This document shows positions 7,071 to 15,104 of a DNA stretch of 26,281 nt, one piece after another (the stretch's first letter is position 1; each line of letters opens with the position of its first letter). The position numbers and the translations under genes are program-made. Location of the stretch: NCBI GenBank assembly GCA_046541195.1, contig JBKHDT010000029.1, positions 1-26,281 of the forward strand, written 5' to 3'. Under the pieces are notes generated by a model. That model worked only from the letters and a program-made list of their open reading frames with translations. It did no database searches and was not told the origin of the DNA. Source of the DNA: JBKHDT01 sp046541195 (GTDB taxonomy: Bacteria > Pseudomonadota > Gammaproteobacteria > Halothiobacillales > Halothiobacillaceae).

Positions 7071-8914
7071 ACACACCGCCCAATCCCGGGGACATCACCG
7101 TTACCGTCCGCGCGGTCTCCGGCGACATCGTGACGATCGAGGTCAACGCCGCCGACCAGCAAAGCGCCCTGATGAAGAACGAGGTCGTCTATCTGGTACC
7201 GGGCAGCGGCGAACGGCTGCAGTCCGAGGTACTCAAGGTCCGCGGGCGCGTCGCGACCGTTCAGGTGTTCGAGGATACCCGCGGCCTGGCGGTCGGCGAC
7301 GAGGTGGTGCTGACCAGCGAAATGCTTTCGGTGGAGCTTGGACCCGGTCTGCTTGGGCAGGTGTTCGACGGGTTGCAGAACCCGCTGGAGAAGGTTTCCG
7401 AACGGTATGGGACCTTCCTGCCGCGAGGTGCGGACGTCGACCGGCTGGATCGCCAGCAGAAGTGGTCCTTCGTCGCCGCCGTCAAGACCGGCGACCGACT
7501 GCAGGCCGGCGACACTCTCGGCACGGTCCAGGAGGGGCGCTTCACCCACCGGATCATGATTCCCTTCGACGAGCCCGGCACGGTCGAGGTGACCTGGATT
7601 CAGGAAGGCAACCTGACGGTGGATACGCCCATCGCGCGCATTCGGGCCTCGGACGATCCGGAGGCACCGGAACGGTCGCTGTCGATGATGCAGCGCTGGC
7701 CGGTGCGCCGCCCGGTTCCGGAGGAACTGCTCAGGCGCCGCCGCTGCATTCGCCGATATCCCGAAAAGCCCCTGGTCACCACCCTGCGGCTGATCGACAC
7801 CTTCTTCCCGATCGCGCTGGGCGGCACCGCCTGCATTCCGGGCCCCTTCGGCGCCGGCAAGACCGTGCTGCAGAATCTGATCAGCCGCTACTCGGCGGTG
7901 GATATCGTGATCGTGGTCGCCTGCGGCGAGCGCGCCGGCGAGGTGGTCGAGACCATCAAGGAATTCCCCAAGCTCAGCGACCCCAAGACCGGCGGTTCGC
8001 TGATGGATCGCACGGTCATCATCTGCAACACCTCGTCCATGCCGGTCGCCGCGCGCGAGGCCTCCATCTACACCGGCATCACCCTGGGCGAGTACTACCG
8101 GCAGATGGGCTTCGACGTGCTGCTGATCGCCGACTCGACCTCGCGCTGGGCACAGGCCATGCGCGAAACCTCGGGCCGCATGGAGGAAATCCCCGGGGAG
8201 GAGGCCTTCCCGGCCTATCTCGACTCCGCCATCCGCGGTGTCTACGAGCGCGCCGGAATCATCCAGGACACCGCGAGCGACCGGCAGGGCAGCCTGACCA
8301 TGATCGGCACGGTCTCGCCAGCGGGCGGCAACTTCGAGGAGCCGGTCACCCAGTCCACGCTGGCGACGGTCAAGACCTTTCTCGGCCTGTCCGCGGACCG
8401 GGCCTACAAGCGGTTCTACCCTTCGGTGGACCCGCTGCTGTCCTGGTCGCGCTATCTCAGGCAGCTCGCGCCCTGGTTCAACCGGGAAATCGCCCCGGAC
8501 TGGACCGAGCGGGTCGAACGGATGGTCGAGCTGCTCAAGGCGGGCGACAGCGTCCAGCAGATGATGCAGGTCACCGGCGAGGAAGGCGTCACCCTCGCCG
8601 ATTACCTGACCTTCCAGCAGGCCCTGTTCCTCGACATGGTCTACCTGCAGCAGGATGCCTTCGATCCGGTGGACGTGTCCGTGCCGCTGGAGCGGCAGAA
8701 GCAGGACTTTGCCCGCGTCATGCGCGCCATCGAGCAGCCGCCGAAGCTCAAGGACAAGGATCAGGTGCGCCGGTTCTACACGCGGCTGACCGGCCTGTTC
8801 AAGAACCTCAACTACGCTCGCCTGGACTCGCCCGATCATCAGCGTTTCGTCGACCAGATCGAGTCCATGCTGGCGGGCGAGGAAACCACCGAGGAGGCGC
8901 AAGCCGATGCCTGA
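7067..8914 (+). CDS. atpA: V-type ATPase catalytic subunit A
   Basis: A 615-residue catalytic subunit. It has the N-terminal barrel, the A-type non-homologous insertion domain (about 120-190, including GDTLGTVQEGRFTHRIMIP) and a Walker A motif GPFGAGKT at residues 259-266. CGERAGE carries the presumed catalytic glutamate; many A subunits have GERGNE at this point. DVLLIADSTSRWAQAMRETSGRMEEIPGEE and the SPAGGNFEEPVTQSTL segment confirm the family (quoted in part). ATG 7067 lies in an ATGA overlap. Being the last ATPase gene, with B first, makes the operon order a circular permutation of the usual one. Its end overlaps yceH by 8 bp. Confidence 0.96.
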   Translation: MNTPPNPGDITVTVRAVSGDIVTIEVNAADQQSALMKNEVVYLVPGSGERLQSEVLKVRGRVATVQVFEDTRGLAVGDEVVLTSEMLSVELGPGLLGQVFDGLQNPLEKVSERYGTFLPRGADVDRLDRQQKWSFVAAVKTGDRLQAGDTLGTVQEGRFTHRIMIPFDEPGTVEVTWIQEGNLTVDTPIARIRASDDPEAPERSLSMMQRWPVRRPVPEELLRRRRCIRRYPEKPLVTTLRLIDTFFPIALGGTACIPGPFGAGKTVLQNLISRYSAVDIVIVVACGERAGEVVETIKEFPKLSDPKTGGSLMDRTVIICNTSSMPVAAREASIYTGITLGEYYRQMGFDVLLIADSTSRWAQAMRETSGRMEEIPGEEAFPAYLDSAIRGVYERAGIIQDTASDRQGSLTMIGTVSPAGGNFEEPVTQSTLATVKTFLGLSADRAYKRFYPSVDPLLSWSRYLRQLAPWFNREIAPDWTERVERMVELLKAGDSVQQMMQVTGEEGVTLADYLTFQQALFLDMVYLQQDAFDPVDVSVPLERQKQDFARVMRAIEQPPKLKDKDQVRRFYTRLTGLFKNLNYARLDSPDHQRFVDQIESMLAGEETTEEAQADA

Positions 8915-9656
8915 TGACATCCAGCCTGAAGGCCAGCCCATGCACGACGCGCAATCCCGTGAAGCGCCATCCACAGACCAGCCGATGCTGACACCCGTCG
9001 AGGCCCGCGTGCTCGGCTGCCTCATGGAAAAGCAGCGCACCACCCCGGATGCCTACCCGCTGACCCTCAACGCGCTGGTGACGGCCTGCAACCAGAAATC
9101 CGCCCGCAACCCGGTGTTGAACCTGACGCTGGGCGAAGTCGGTCATGCCGTCAATGCCCTGCGCGACCGTGGCCTGGTCTCGAGCCAGTTTTCGGGCCGC
9201 ACGGAACGCTACGAGCAGCTTCTGGACAAGCGCCAGGAATTGACCCGCCAGATGCAGGCCCTGCTCTGTCTGCTGATGCTGCGCGGCCCGCTGACCGTCG
9301 GCGAGTTGCGCAGCCATGCCGGCCGCATGGCCGAGTTCGAGAATCTCGAGGAAGTCGCCTACCGGCTGGAACGCCTCGCCCAGCGCACCCCGCCCTTGGT
9401 CACCCGCCTGCCGCGGGCGCCCGGCAAGCGCGAGGAACGCTACGCCCACCTGCTGTGTGGCGCGCCGGCGATCGACCCCGAGCCGGAACCGGCTTCCCGG
9501 GTCGCGGACGCGCCGGGCCGAATGGCCGAGCTGGAGGCCCGGGTCGAGCACCTGGAGAACCAGCTGGAGCAGTTGTGGACACTGACCGGGCTTGCCGATC
9601 AGCGACCGGAACCGAAAGCCGGGTCAGCCCCGCCGGGAACCGGCCAGCCCGATTGA
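8907..9656 (+). CDS. yceH: YceH family protein (UPF0502, DUF480)
   Basis: A 249-residue relative of E. coli YceH, a protein with paired winged-helix domains and no established function. LTPVEARVLGCLMEKQRTTPD (21 residues, ending at about 50 and shown here as its family start), TACNQKSARNPV, LRGPLTVGELRSHAGRM and the C-terminal coiled coil ARVEHLENQLEQL match the family in order. ATG 8907 has GAGGAGG upstream and overlaps atpA, so it is probably read as part of the operon; an internal ATG at 8941 is the alternative and would give a length nearer the usual 215. The C-terminus is about 25 residues longer than in E. coli. Confidence 0.88.
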   Translation: MPDDIQPEGQPMHDAQSREAPSTDQPMLTPVEARVLGCLMEKQRTTPDAYPLTLNALVTACNQKSARNPVLNLTLGEVGHAVNALRDRGLVSSQFSGRTERYEQLLDKRQELTRQMQALLCLLMLRGPLTVGELRSHAGRMAEFENLEEVAYRLERLAQRTPPLVTRLPRAPGKREERYAHLLCGAPAIDPEPEPASRVADAPGRMAELEARVEHLENQLEQLWTLTGLADQRPEPKAGSAPPGTGQPD

Positions 9657-9686
9657 ACCGCCCCCCGGCCGCGAACCCTTCAGTGT

Positions 9687-9705
9687 GCCGGGACCGGGGC
9701 CCGGC
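9687..9705. terminator. GC hairpin between convergent genes
   Basis: A perfect 6-bp stem (GCCGGG / CCCGGC) with a 7-base loop lies in the 52-bp gap between the ends of yceH (+) and the Anbu gene (-). There is no T-run on either side, so intrinsic termination is doubtful. Confidence 0.25.
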
Positions 9706-9708
9706 GGC

Positions 9709-10500
9709 TCACTGATCGGCACCGGGCACCTGGTCCGGGACCGCTGCGTTGCCCGGCGCCGACTGCTGCGCCTGGGCCGCCTCCCAGGGAAAGCGGGGCA
9801 GGTAGCTCAGGCCGGCCATCAGGCCTTCCTGCCAGCGTTCGCAAAGTCGCCGATAGAACGGATCGGCTTCCTCCAGGTGCAGGCGCGTATCCAGATCGAT
9901 GCGGTCACGTCGCAGAATGGCCAGGTCAAGCGGTGCGCCGACGGTCACATTGGAGCGGATCGTTGAATCCAGCGAGACCAGGGCTGCCCGGGCGGCGGTC
10001 TCCAGGGACAGGTCGCGTCGAATGACCCGGTCCAGGATCGGCTTGCCGTACTTGATTTCCCCGATCTGAAGGTAGGGATGACTGCGCGACTCGTGGATGT
10101 AGTTGCCCTGCGGGTAGATCATGAACAATTCCGGGTCCGATCCGGCGATCTGCCCGCCAAAGATGAACGTGGCCTCGAAATTGGTATTCGCCGTGTCCCG
10201 CTGGGCCTGCTGGCGCTGAAGCACCGCGCTCAGATGCCCGATGTGGTCGGCACAGGCACTCATGCTTGAGAGCCGGTACAGGCTGTCCCCGTCCGACTCG
10301 CTTTCCTGTCCCAGCTGCTTGACCACCGCCTGGGTGGTAGCCAGGTTCCCCGCCGAGAGCAGCACGAACGCACGCTCGCCGGGCCACACGAAGGCATGCA
10401 TTTTCGTGTAGGTGCTGACATGGTCGATCCCCGCGTTCGTGCGTGAATCCGAGGCAAACACCAGCCCCTCATCGACATTGATGGCAACGCAATAGGTCAT
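9709..10500 (-). CDS. Anbu, proteasome-like N-terminal nucleophile protease
   Basis: A 263-residue proteasome-type peptidase of the Anbu group (COG3484), a bacterial relative of HslV and the 20S beta subunit that assembles into rings. The start MTYCVAINVDEGLVFASDSR fits a threonine exposed by Met removal. Counting that Thr as 1, Asp17 is in place and a lysine sits at 32, matching the Thr1/Asp17/Lys33 catalytic set. The tail beyond PRFPWEA is Gln/Ala/Pro-rich and probably disordered. AGGGGTG upstream supports the ATG at 10500. It is divergent from the ATP-grasp/Alpha-E pair, its known partners. It is thought to act on proteins or peptides modified by those genes; the substrate is unknown. Confidence 0.9.
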   Translation of the reverse strand: MTYCVAINVDEGLVFASDSRTNAGIDHVSTYTKMHAFVWPGERAFVLLSAGNLATTQAVVKQLGQESESDGDSLYRLSSMSACADHIGHLSAVLQRQQAQRDTANTNFEATFIFGGQIAGSDPELFMIYPQGNYIHESRSHPYLQIGEIKYGKPILDRVIRRDLSLETAARAALVSLDSTIRSNVTVGAPLDLAILRRDRIDLDTRLHLEEADPFYRRLCERWQEGLMAGLSYLPRFPWEAAQAQQSAPGNAAVPDQVPGADQ

Positions 10501-10793
10501 CGACTCGTTTCACCCCTGGTTTGATTGGCGGCGCTTGCGGCGGTTTCTGGTCGTCCGCCCGGCCCGAAGTATACCCCCGTTCCCGTCCTGCACACGGACA
10601 GGGCGCCACGAAGACCCCGGGCTGAACCGGCATCGACCGCCGACGGCCCGCAGCAAGAAGCATGACAGCTCCGGCGCCCTGGTCTGGTCCGCTTCCTGCT
10701 AGGTCGAGCATGAACCCGATTCGGAACGGCCCGCCGAACAGGCCGCACCGGCAGGCAGCGCGGTCTGAAAGCACCACGAGAGGAAGTCACCCG
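10501..10793. promoter_or_regulatory. Divergent promoter region, Anbu / ATP-grasp
   Basis: A 293-bp divergent intergenic region. Towards Anbu (- strand) the best -10 is TATACT (complement of 10569-10574), lacking a good -35. For the + strand gene I see no convincing -10/-35 pair. A GAGAGGAAG ribosome binding site at 10778-10786 fixes the ATP-grasp start at 10794. No small gene or strong hairpin is apparent. Confidence 0.35.
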
Positions 10794-12248
10794 ATGAACC
10801 AGGACACTTCGGTATCCGATGGATACTGGGACGAGATGCTGGACGAGACCGGCGAACCGCGCCCGGCCGCAAGACGGCTGTGGTCCCGGCTCAGGACCAT
10901 GGCGCCGGAAACGCTTGCCGAGCGTGCCCGCCAGCTGGACCGGACGATCATGAACATGGGGATCACTTTCACGGTTTATTCCCAAGCCGGCAATATCGAC
11001 CGGGCCTGGCCGCTGGACCTGGTGCCACGGGTGATTCCCGACCGGGAATGGACCGGGGTGGCCGAAGGGCTGAAGCAACGGTTGCGGGCACTGAACCATT
11101 TCATCGACGACATTTATCACGAACGCCAGATCATTCGCGACGGGGTGTTTCCCGCGGCCCTCCTGGAAACCTCGACCAGTTACCGAACCGCCTGCGAGGG
11201 AGTCTCGCCCCGTTTTGGTGTGTGGGCGCACATCTGCGGCTCCGATTTGGTGCGCGACGACCAGGGCGTGTTCCATGTGCTCGAAGACAACCTGCGGGTG
11301 CCGTCCGGGGTCTCCTACATGGTGGAAAACCGCGCCCTGATGAAACGGGTATTCCCCGAGCTGTTCTCCGACGGCACCATTTTGCCGAACGACGACTACG
11401 CCGCCAGGCTGCATGCCATGCTCTGCGAGATGTCGCCGCGGGAGGTGGAAAACCCGGTCATCGCCGTGCTCACGCCGGGCATCTACAACTCGGCCTATTT
11501 CGAGCACAGCTATCTAGCACGGGAAATGGGCGTGTTTCTCGTCGAGGGCGCCGATCTGGCCGTGGATGCCGACGACGTGGTCACCATGCGCACGGTCGCC
11601 GGACCCCGGCGCGTGGACGTGATCTACCGGCGAATCGATGACCTGTTCCTCGACCCGGAGGTGTTCCGCCCGGACTCGGTGCTCGGCGTGCCCGGACTGA
11701 TGCGCGCCTGGCGTGCCGGCAAGGTCGCGCTGGTCAACGCACCGGGGGCGGGGCTGGCCGACGACAAGGCGGTCTACACTCAGGTGCCGCGGATGATCGA
11801 GTACTACCTGGACGAAAAGCCCATCCTGCCGAATGTCCCCAGCTACCTGTGCATGAACGAGGACGAACGGGCCTACGTGCTGGACCACCTGGACGAGCTG
11901 GTCGTCAAGCCCGTCAACGAGTCCGGCGGTTACGGCATGCTCATCGGCCCCCGGGCCACCGAGGCCGAACGGGCCGAGTTCGCCCGCCTGATCCGGGAAA
12001 AGCCCCGCAATTACATGGCCCAGCCGATGCTCAAGCTGTCGACCAGCCCGACCTGGACCGGCGAGTCCCTGGCGCCGCGCCATCTGGATCTGCGGCCATT
12101 CGTCCTTCAGGGGGCAAGCCAGTCGGTCACAACCGGCGGCCTGACCCGGGTCGCCATGACCGAGGGCTCGGTGGTGGTCAACTCCTCGCAGGGCGGGGGC
12201 AGCAAGGACACCTGGATTGTCCGGACGACCGGGGAGGACCGCTCATGA
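10794..12248 (+). CDS. Circularly permuted ATP-grasp protein (COG2308)
   Basis: A 484-residue protein of the circularly permuted ATP-grasp type 2 family, predicted to ligate amino or peptide groups using ATP. Recognisable segments in order: LNHFIDDIYHERQIIRDGVFP, VLEDNLRVPSGVSYMVENR, VLTPGIYNSAYFEHSYLAREM, RRIDDLFLDPEVFRPDS, LVNAPGAGLADDKAVY, LVVKPVNESGGYGM (nucleotide-binding region) and the C-terminal EGSVVVNSSQGGGSKDTW. The frame is open from 10662, but only ATG 10794 has a proper ribosome binding site and a conserved N-terminus. It overlaps the Alpha-E gene by ATGA. Family members are linked in genomes to Alpha-E, transglutaminase and Anbu; the product made is not known. Confidence 0.92.
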   Translation: MNQDTSVSDGYWDEMLDETGEPRPAARRLWSRLRTMAPETLAERARQLDRTIMNMGITFTVYSQAGNIDRAWPLDLVPRVIPDREWTGVAEGLKQRLRALNHFIDDIYHERQIIRDGVFPAALLETSTSYRTACEGVSPRFGVWAHICGSDLVRDDQGVFHVLEDNLRVPSGVSYMVENRALMKRVFPELFSDGTILPNDDYAARLHAMLCEMSPREVENPVIAVLTPGIYNSAYFEHSYLAREMGVFLVEGADLAVDADDVVTMRTVAGPRRVDVIYRRIDDLFLDPEVFRPDSVLGVPGLMRAWRAGKVALVNAPGAGLADDKAVYTQVPRMIEYYLDEKPILPNVPSYLCMNEDERAYVLDHLDELVVKPVNESGGYGMLIGPRATEAERAEFARLIREKPRNYMAQPMLKLSTSPTWTGESLAPRHLDLRPFVLQGASQSVTTGGLTRVAMTEGSVVVNSSQGGGSKDTWIVRTTGEDRS

Positions 12249-13177
12249 TGCTGTCGCGAACGGCCGAGAACATCTACTGGATGGGGCGCTCCCTGGAGCG
12301 CGCGGACAATACGGCCCGACTGGTGCTGACCACCCTCGGGGTACGCTCGGAGGCCGGTCCGGCTTCCGGCTTCGACTGGCAGGCGGTCACCCAGGTGATG
12401 GGGCTCGCCGCAAGGCCGGCCGGACCGGATCAGCAGGACCCTGGCTGCGAGGTACTCACCCGGCTGATCGAGGGTCCGGACAACCCCGGATCGATCCTGT
12501 CCTCGCTGCATGCCGCACGCGAAAACGGCCGCACTTACCGGGAAGGCCTGCCGGTGCTGGTCTGGGAAACGCTCAACGGCCTGTATCTGGACCTCGGGGC
12601 GCGCAGCCGCCTGCCGGCGGACCTGCGCGCCCGGGACGAGCTGCTGCGGACAACGGTCGCCGGCACGGCCACCATCAACGGTCTGATCCACGAGACCATG
12701 AGCCACGATCAGGCCTGGCTGTTCTGGCGTATCGGCTCGATGCTTGAGCGGGTAGACATGACCACCCGCATCATCGACCTGACCACCGTGATCGACCCGG
12801 TCCGGGACGGGCAGGACCTGGCCCGGGACGCAATCTGGGCTCACGTACTGAAGGCACTGGGCGCATGGCAGATGTACCGCCTGCGCCACGGCGTGCGTCC
12901 GAACCCGGGCAGAATCCTGTCCTTCCTTGCAGAAAACCGCCATTTCCCCCGTTCGCTGGCCTTCGCCTTCAGCGAGATGGAGGTGGCCCTGGGTGAATTG
13001 CCCGCCCGCGGCCCGATGCGCTCCCTGCGCAACGCGCGCCGGGTACTCGATGCCCTGCCGGACGGCCAGGACCCGCAGGCGCTGCACCTGTGGCTGGACG
13101 AGGTGCAGATCAGCGTGGCGCGCGTTCACGAACACCTGCTCCGGACGTATTTTCAGCCGGAGGAACGTCTGGACTGA
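12245..13177 (+). CDS. Alpha-E domain protein (COG2307)
   Basis: A 310-residue all-helical Alpha-E protein, the constant partner of COG2308 ATP-grasp proteins. The N-terminus MLSRTAENIYWMGRSLERAD is the family signature; further segments are INGLIHETMSHDQAWLFWRIGSMLERVDMTTRI and the C-terminal VHEHLLRTYF. ATG 12245 overlaps the upstream stop (ATGA); ATG 12248 is equally possible. Its function is unknown but likely joint with the ATP-grasp protein. A transglutaminase-like gene often follows it elsewhere; here only 66 bp separate it from the convergent HD-GYP gene, so none is present. Confidence 0.92.
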   Translation: MMLSRTAENIYWMGRSLERADNTARLVLTTLGVRSEAGPASGFDWQAVTQVMGLAARPAGPDQQDPGCEVLTRLIEGPDNPGSILSSLHAARENGRTYREGLPVLVWETLNGLYLDLGARSRLPADLRARDELLRTTVAGTATINGLIHETMSHDQAWLFWRIGSMLERVDMTTRIIDLTTVIDPVRDGQDLARDAIWAHVLKALGAWQMYRLRHGVRPNPGRILSFLAENRHFPRSLAFAFSEMEVALGELPARGPMRSLRNARRVLDALPDGQDPQALHLWLDEVQISVARVHEHLLRTYFQPEERLD

Positions 13178-13243
13178 GCCTGCACAAACATCATGCCGTC
13201 CCCTGCCCTGCGATCCCGGCTGTCAATCGCTGGGCGCACCCGG

Positions 13244-14599
13244 CTACGCGCAGACCACCTCGCGAAGCGCCGAAAAGCACTCCCGGTCAAGGGCCAGGTC
13301 GAGGTCGGCCGCCATGATCGTCAGGGCCTGTTCGGTGGACAGGGCGGGCCGATAGGGCCGTTCGGCCGTCAGGGCATCATAGACATCCGCCACGGTCAGA
13401 ATCCGGGTCGGCAGGGAAATCTGCTCCCCGGACAACCCCCTGGGATAACCGCGCCCATCGAGCCGTTCGTGATGCGCGCCAGCCATCCGGGCCAGCACGC
13501 GCATCGGACCGATGCGCGCCAGGATTTCCTCGGTATGCACCGGGTGCGCCTTGATGGCGGCCCATTCGGCCTCCGTGGGCCGACCGGGCTTGTCAAGGAT
13601 CCGGTTGCTGACGGCCAGCTTGCCGATGTCGTGCAGCAGCGCACCCCGACGAAACCAGCGTCGCTCGGGCGCGGACAGACCCATCTGCTCCGCCACCCGG
13701 TCCGCGTACTCCGCCACCCGCTCGCTGTGCCCGAGCGTGAACGGACTCTTGGCATCAACGACCTGCGCGAACCCCAGGGCGATCCGGTCGAGCATGTCCT
13801 CGCCAGCCGGCTGTTCGGCACGGGCCGCGGGCAACTCGAGCACCCGCGCAGGCAGCTCGGGCGAGGCCAACGCCTGCCAGAATTCGCCGTCGGCCGCCAG
13901 ATCGAGAAAGGCTGCGACCAGATCCGGGTCGAACCAGCTGCCGCCGCGACGCTGCACCTCCTCACGCGCCGCGTCGGGGCCGCCAGAGGCATGGAATACC
14001 TCGACCACCTGCGCCAGCAAGGCAATGCGCGCGTACAGGGGAATCTCGTCGCCGGCCAGCGCGTCGGGCATGCCGCCACCGTCGTGATGCTCATCCAGGC
14101 TGTAGATCCCGCGTGCAACCGACTCCGAAAAGCCCAGGCTGCGCGCGATCCCGGCCCCCCGCTGGCAGCGCGCCTCCATGACCTCCCGGGCAAAGGCCTC
14201 CCCCACGCGCACCGCCCGGACAAAGGTCCCCACACGCTGCGGCCAGGGAGCACCCGGCGCGGCCTGTCCCATCATGAACCGCACCCTGGAAGACAATCCA
14301 TCCCCGACGCGCTTGAACTGCCGCTTGAAGGCGCGATCGTCCGTGGCGTACAGCTGGGCGATGCGCGCCGCGTTGCTGCTGCAGCCGAGATCCTTGAGCA
14401 GCAGGGTACAGAACAGGTCGTGCGCGTCGTCCCCGGCCAGGCCGAGCCGGCTGCCCAGTTGCGTGCCGACAAAGCCGCATCGCAGACAGTGCCCCGGGGG
14501 CTGCCCCTCGGTCAGATCCAGCGCGTGACTGAGCGCACCGATCAGTTCGGCCTGCGACACCTGCGCGGGTGACTCGTCCATCTCGAACCCCTGTCGCAT
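13244..14599 (-). CDS. HD-GYP domain protein with a second, degenerate HD module
   Basis: A 451-residue predicted cyclic-di-GMP phosphodiesterase or related phosphohydrolase. The C-terminal domain is canonical: His291 (LGHSERV), LLHDIGK with His323-Asp324, and HHERLDGRGYP at 376-386. The N-terminal half (about 37-200) reads as a second HD-GYP-like fold: His37, LLLKDLG at the HD position (histidine lost, Lys69-Asp70) and HHDGGGMPDALAG at 171-183. It is probably non-catalytic and sensory or dimerising. ATG 14599 is chosen because AGGAGA lies 8 bases upstream; the frame is open to 14863 but that extension is low-complexity. There is no transmembrane segment or receiver domain. Confidence 0.88.
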   Translation of the reverse strand: MRQGFEMDESPAQVSQAELIGALSHALDLTEGQPPGHCLRCGFVGTQLGSRLGLAGDDAHDLFCTLLLKDLGCSSNAARIAQLYATDDRAFKRQFKRVGDGLSSRVRFMMGQAAPGAPWPQRVGTFVRAVRVGEAFAREVMEARCQRGAGIARSLGFSESVARGIYSLDEHHDGGGMPDALAGDEIPLYARIALLAQVVEVFHASGGPDAAREEVQRRGGSWFDPDLVAAFLDLAADGEFWQALASPELPARVLELPAARAEQPAGEDMLDRIALGFAQVVDAKSPFTLGHSERVAEYADRVAEQMGLSAPERRWFRRGALLHDIGKLAVSNRILDKPGRPTEAEWAAIKAHPVHTEEILARIGPMRVLARMAGAHHERLDGRGYPRGLSGEQISLPTRILTVADVYDALTAERPYRPALSTEQALTIMAADLDLALDRECFSALREVVCA

Positions 14600-14853
14600 A
14601 AGGTGATTCTCCTGCATGCATCGCGGCGGGCAGGCCGGGCGCCGAGCGCGCACACTGCCCGGATGATCCCCGCCCCCCACCAGGGCCCGACGCGCCGGGC
14701 CGGCGGGCGGCCTCGGTACTCGTCGGGTTCCACCCGGAAGTGTACCTGCAAACCCGCTGGCATTCGTGGCTCGACGGGCAGTGCTCGACCTGCCCCCTGC
14801 ACCGCGTCGCCGCCCTGCCGGGCCAGCTGGACTCGGCCGGCACTCAAACGCGC

Positions 14854-14882
14854 TTGCACACACAAATGCGGTGCATTATCAT
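14854..14882 (+). promoter_or_regulatory. Sigma70-type promoter with overlapping Fur-box-like site
   Basis: TTGCAC (14854-14859) and TATCAT (14877-14882) are separated by exactly 17 bp, predicting a start near 14889-14891 on the + strand. The -10 is embedded in TATCATTATC (14877-14886), identical to the right half of the Fur consensus; the left half matches poorly, about 13 of 19 overall. On the - strand the same bases read GATAATGATAAT. Fur regulation is a guess; promoter strength is better supported. Confidence 0.55.
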
Positions 14883-14888
14883 TATCAC

Positions 14889-15104
14889 TAATTCGTGGTG
14901 ACGCGAATTTCAGCCGCCCACGGCGCGATCCAGCGCAAGCGCCGGGCTCGTCGTCACCCGCTCCTGCGCGGACGGGCAGGAGCGGGTTCCGGCGCCCCGG
15001 CAAGCGGGCCAAGTGCCCGAATCGGCGGGATGCCATCTGCGGCTGAGCTGTTCTACTCCTGACTTTGCCCCGCGCACCGCCCGGTCGCGGGGTTTTTCTT
15101 TTTT
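14889..15104 (+). ncRNA. Candidate structured small RNA
   Basis: The interval runs from the predicted start to the terminator T-run, about 215 nt. It folds into a series of local stems: AATTCG/CGAATT (14890-14909), CGGCGC/GCGCCG (14921-14944), a perfect 11-bp stem ACCCGCTCCTG/CAGGAGCGGGT (14956-14987) and CGGGC/GCCCG (15005-15019). Then comes an apparently unpaired stretch with ACTCCT (15055-15060), complementary to ribosome binding sites, and the terminator. This is the layout of a trans-acting, Hfq-type small RNA. I recognise no known family. The only small reading frame (15030-15062, 10 codons) has no proper ribosome binding site. The locus is inferred from sequence alone. Confidence 0.5.
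15068..15104 (+). terminator. Intrinsic terminator of the candidate small RNA
   Basis: A perfect 7-bp GC stem (CCCCGCG at 15068-15074, CGCGGGG at 15086-15092) with an 11-base loop, followed at once by TTTTTCTTTTTT (15093-15104). The T-run is on the + strand, yet both flanking genes are on the - strand, so it must end a separate + strand transcript. Confidence 0.88.

Noticed and set aside
13178..13243. Possible transglutaminase gene after Alpha-E
   Set aside because: The gap is 66 bp and no transglutaminase motif appears on either strand.
15001..15035. A 12-base match to part of 6S RNA (GCAAGCGGGCCA)
   Set aside because: The terminator comes within 70 bp, and there is no long central-bubble hairpin or matching 3' arm, so it is not 6S RNA.
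15030..15062. Ten-codon frame (MPSAAELFYS) ending 5 bp before the terminator stem, considered as a leader peptide
   Set aside because: The purine run touches the ATG with no spacing, and no downstream + strand gene exists to be attenuated. Kept only as a remark within the small RNA candidate.
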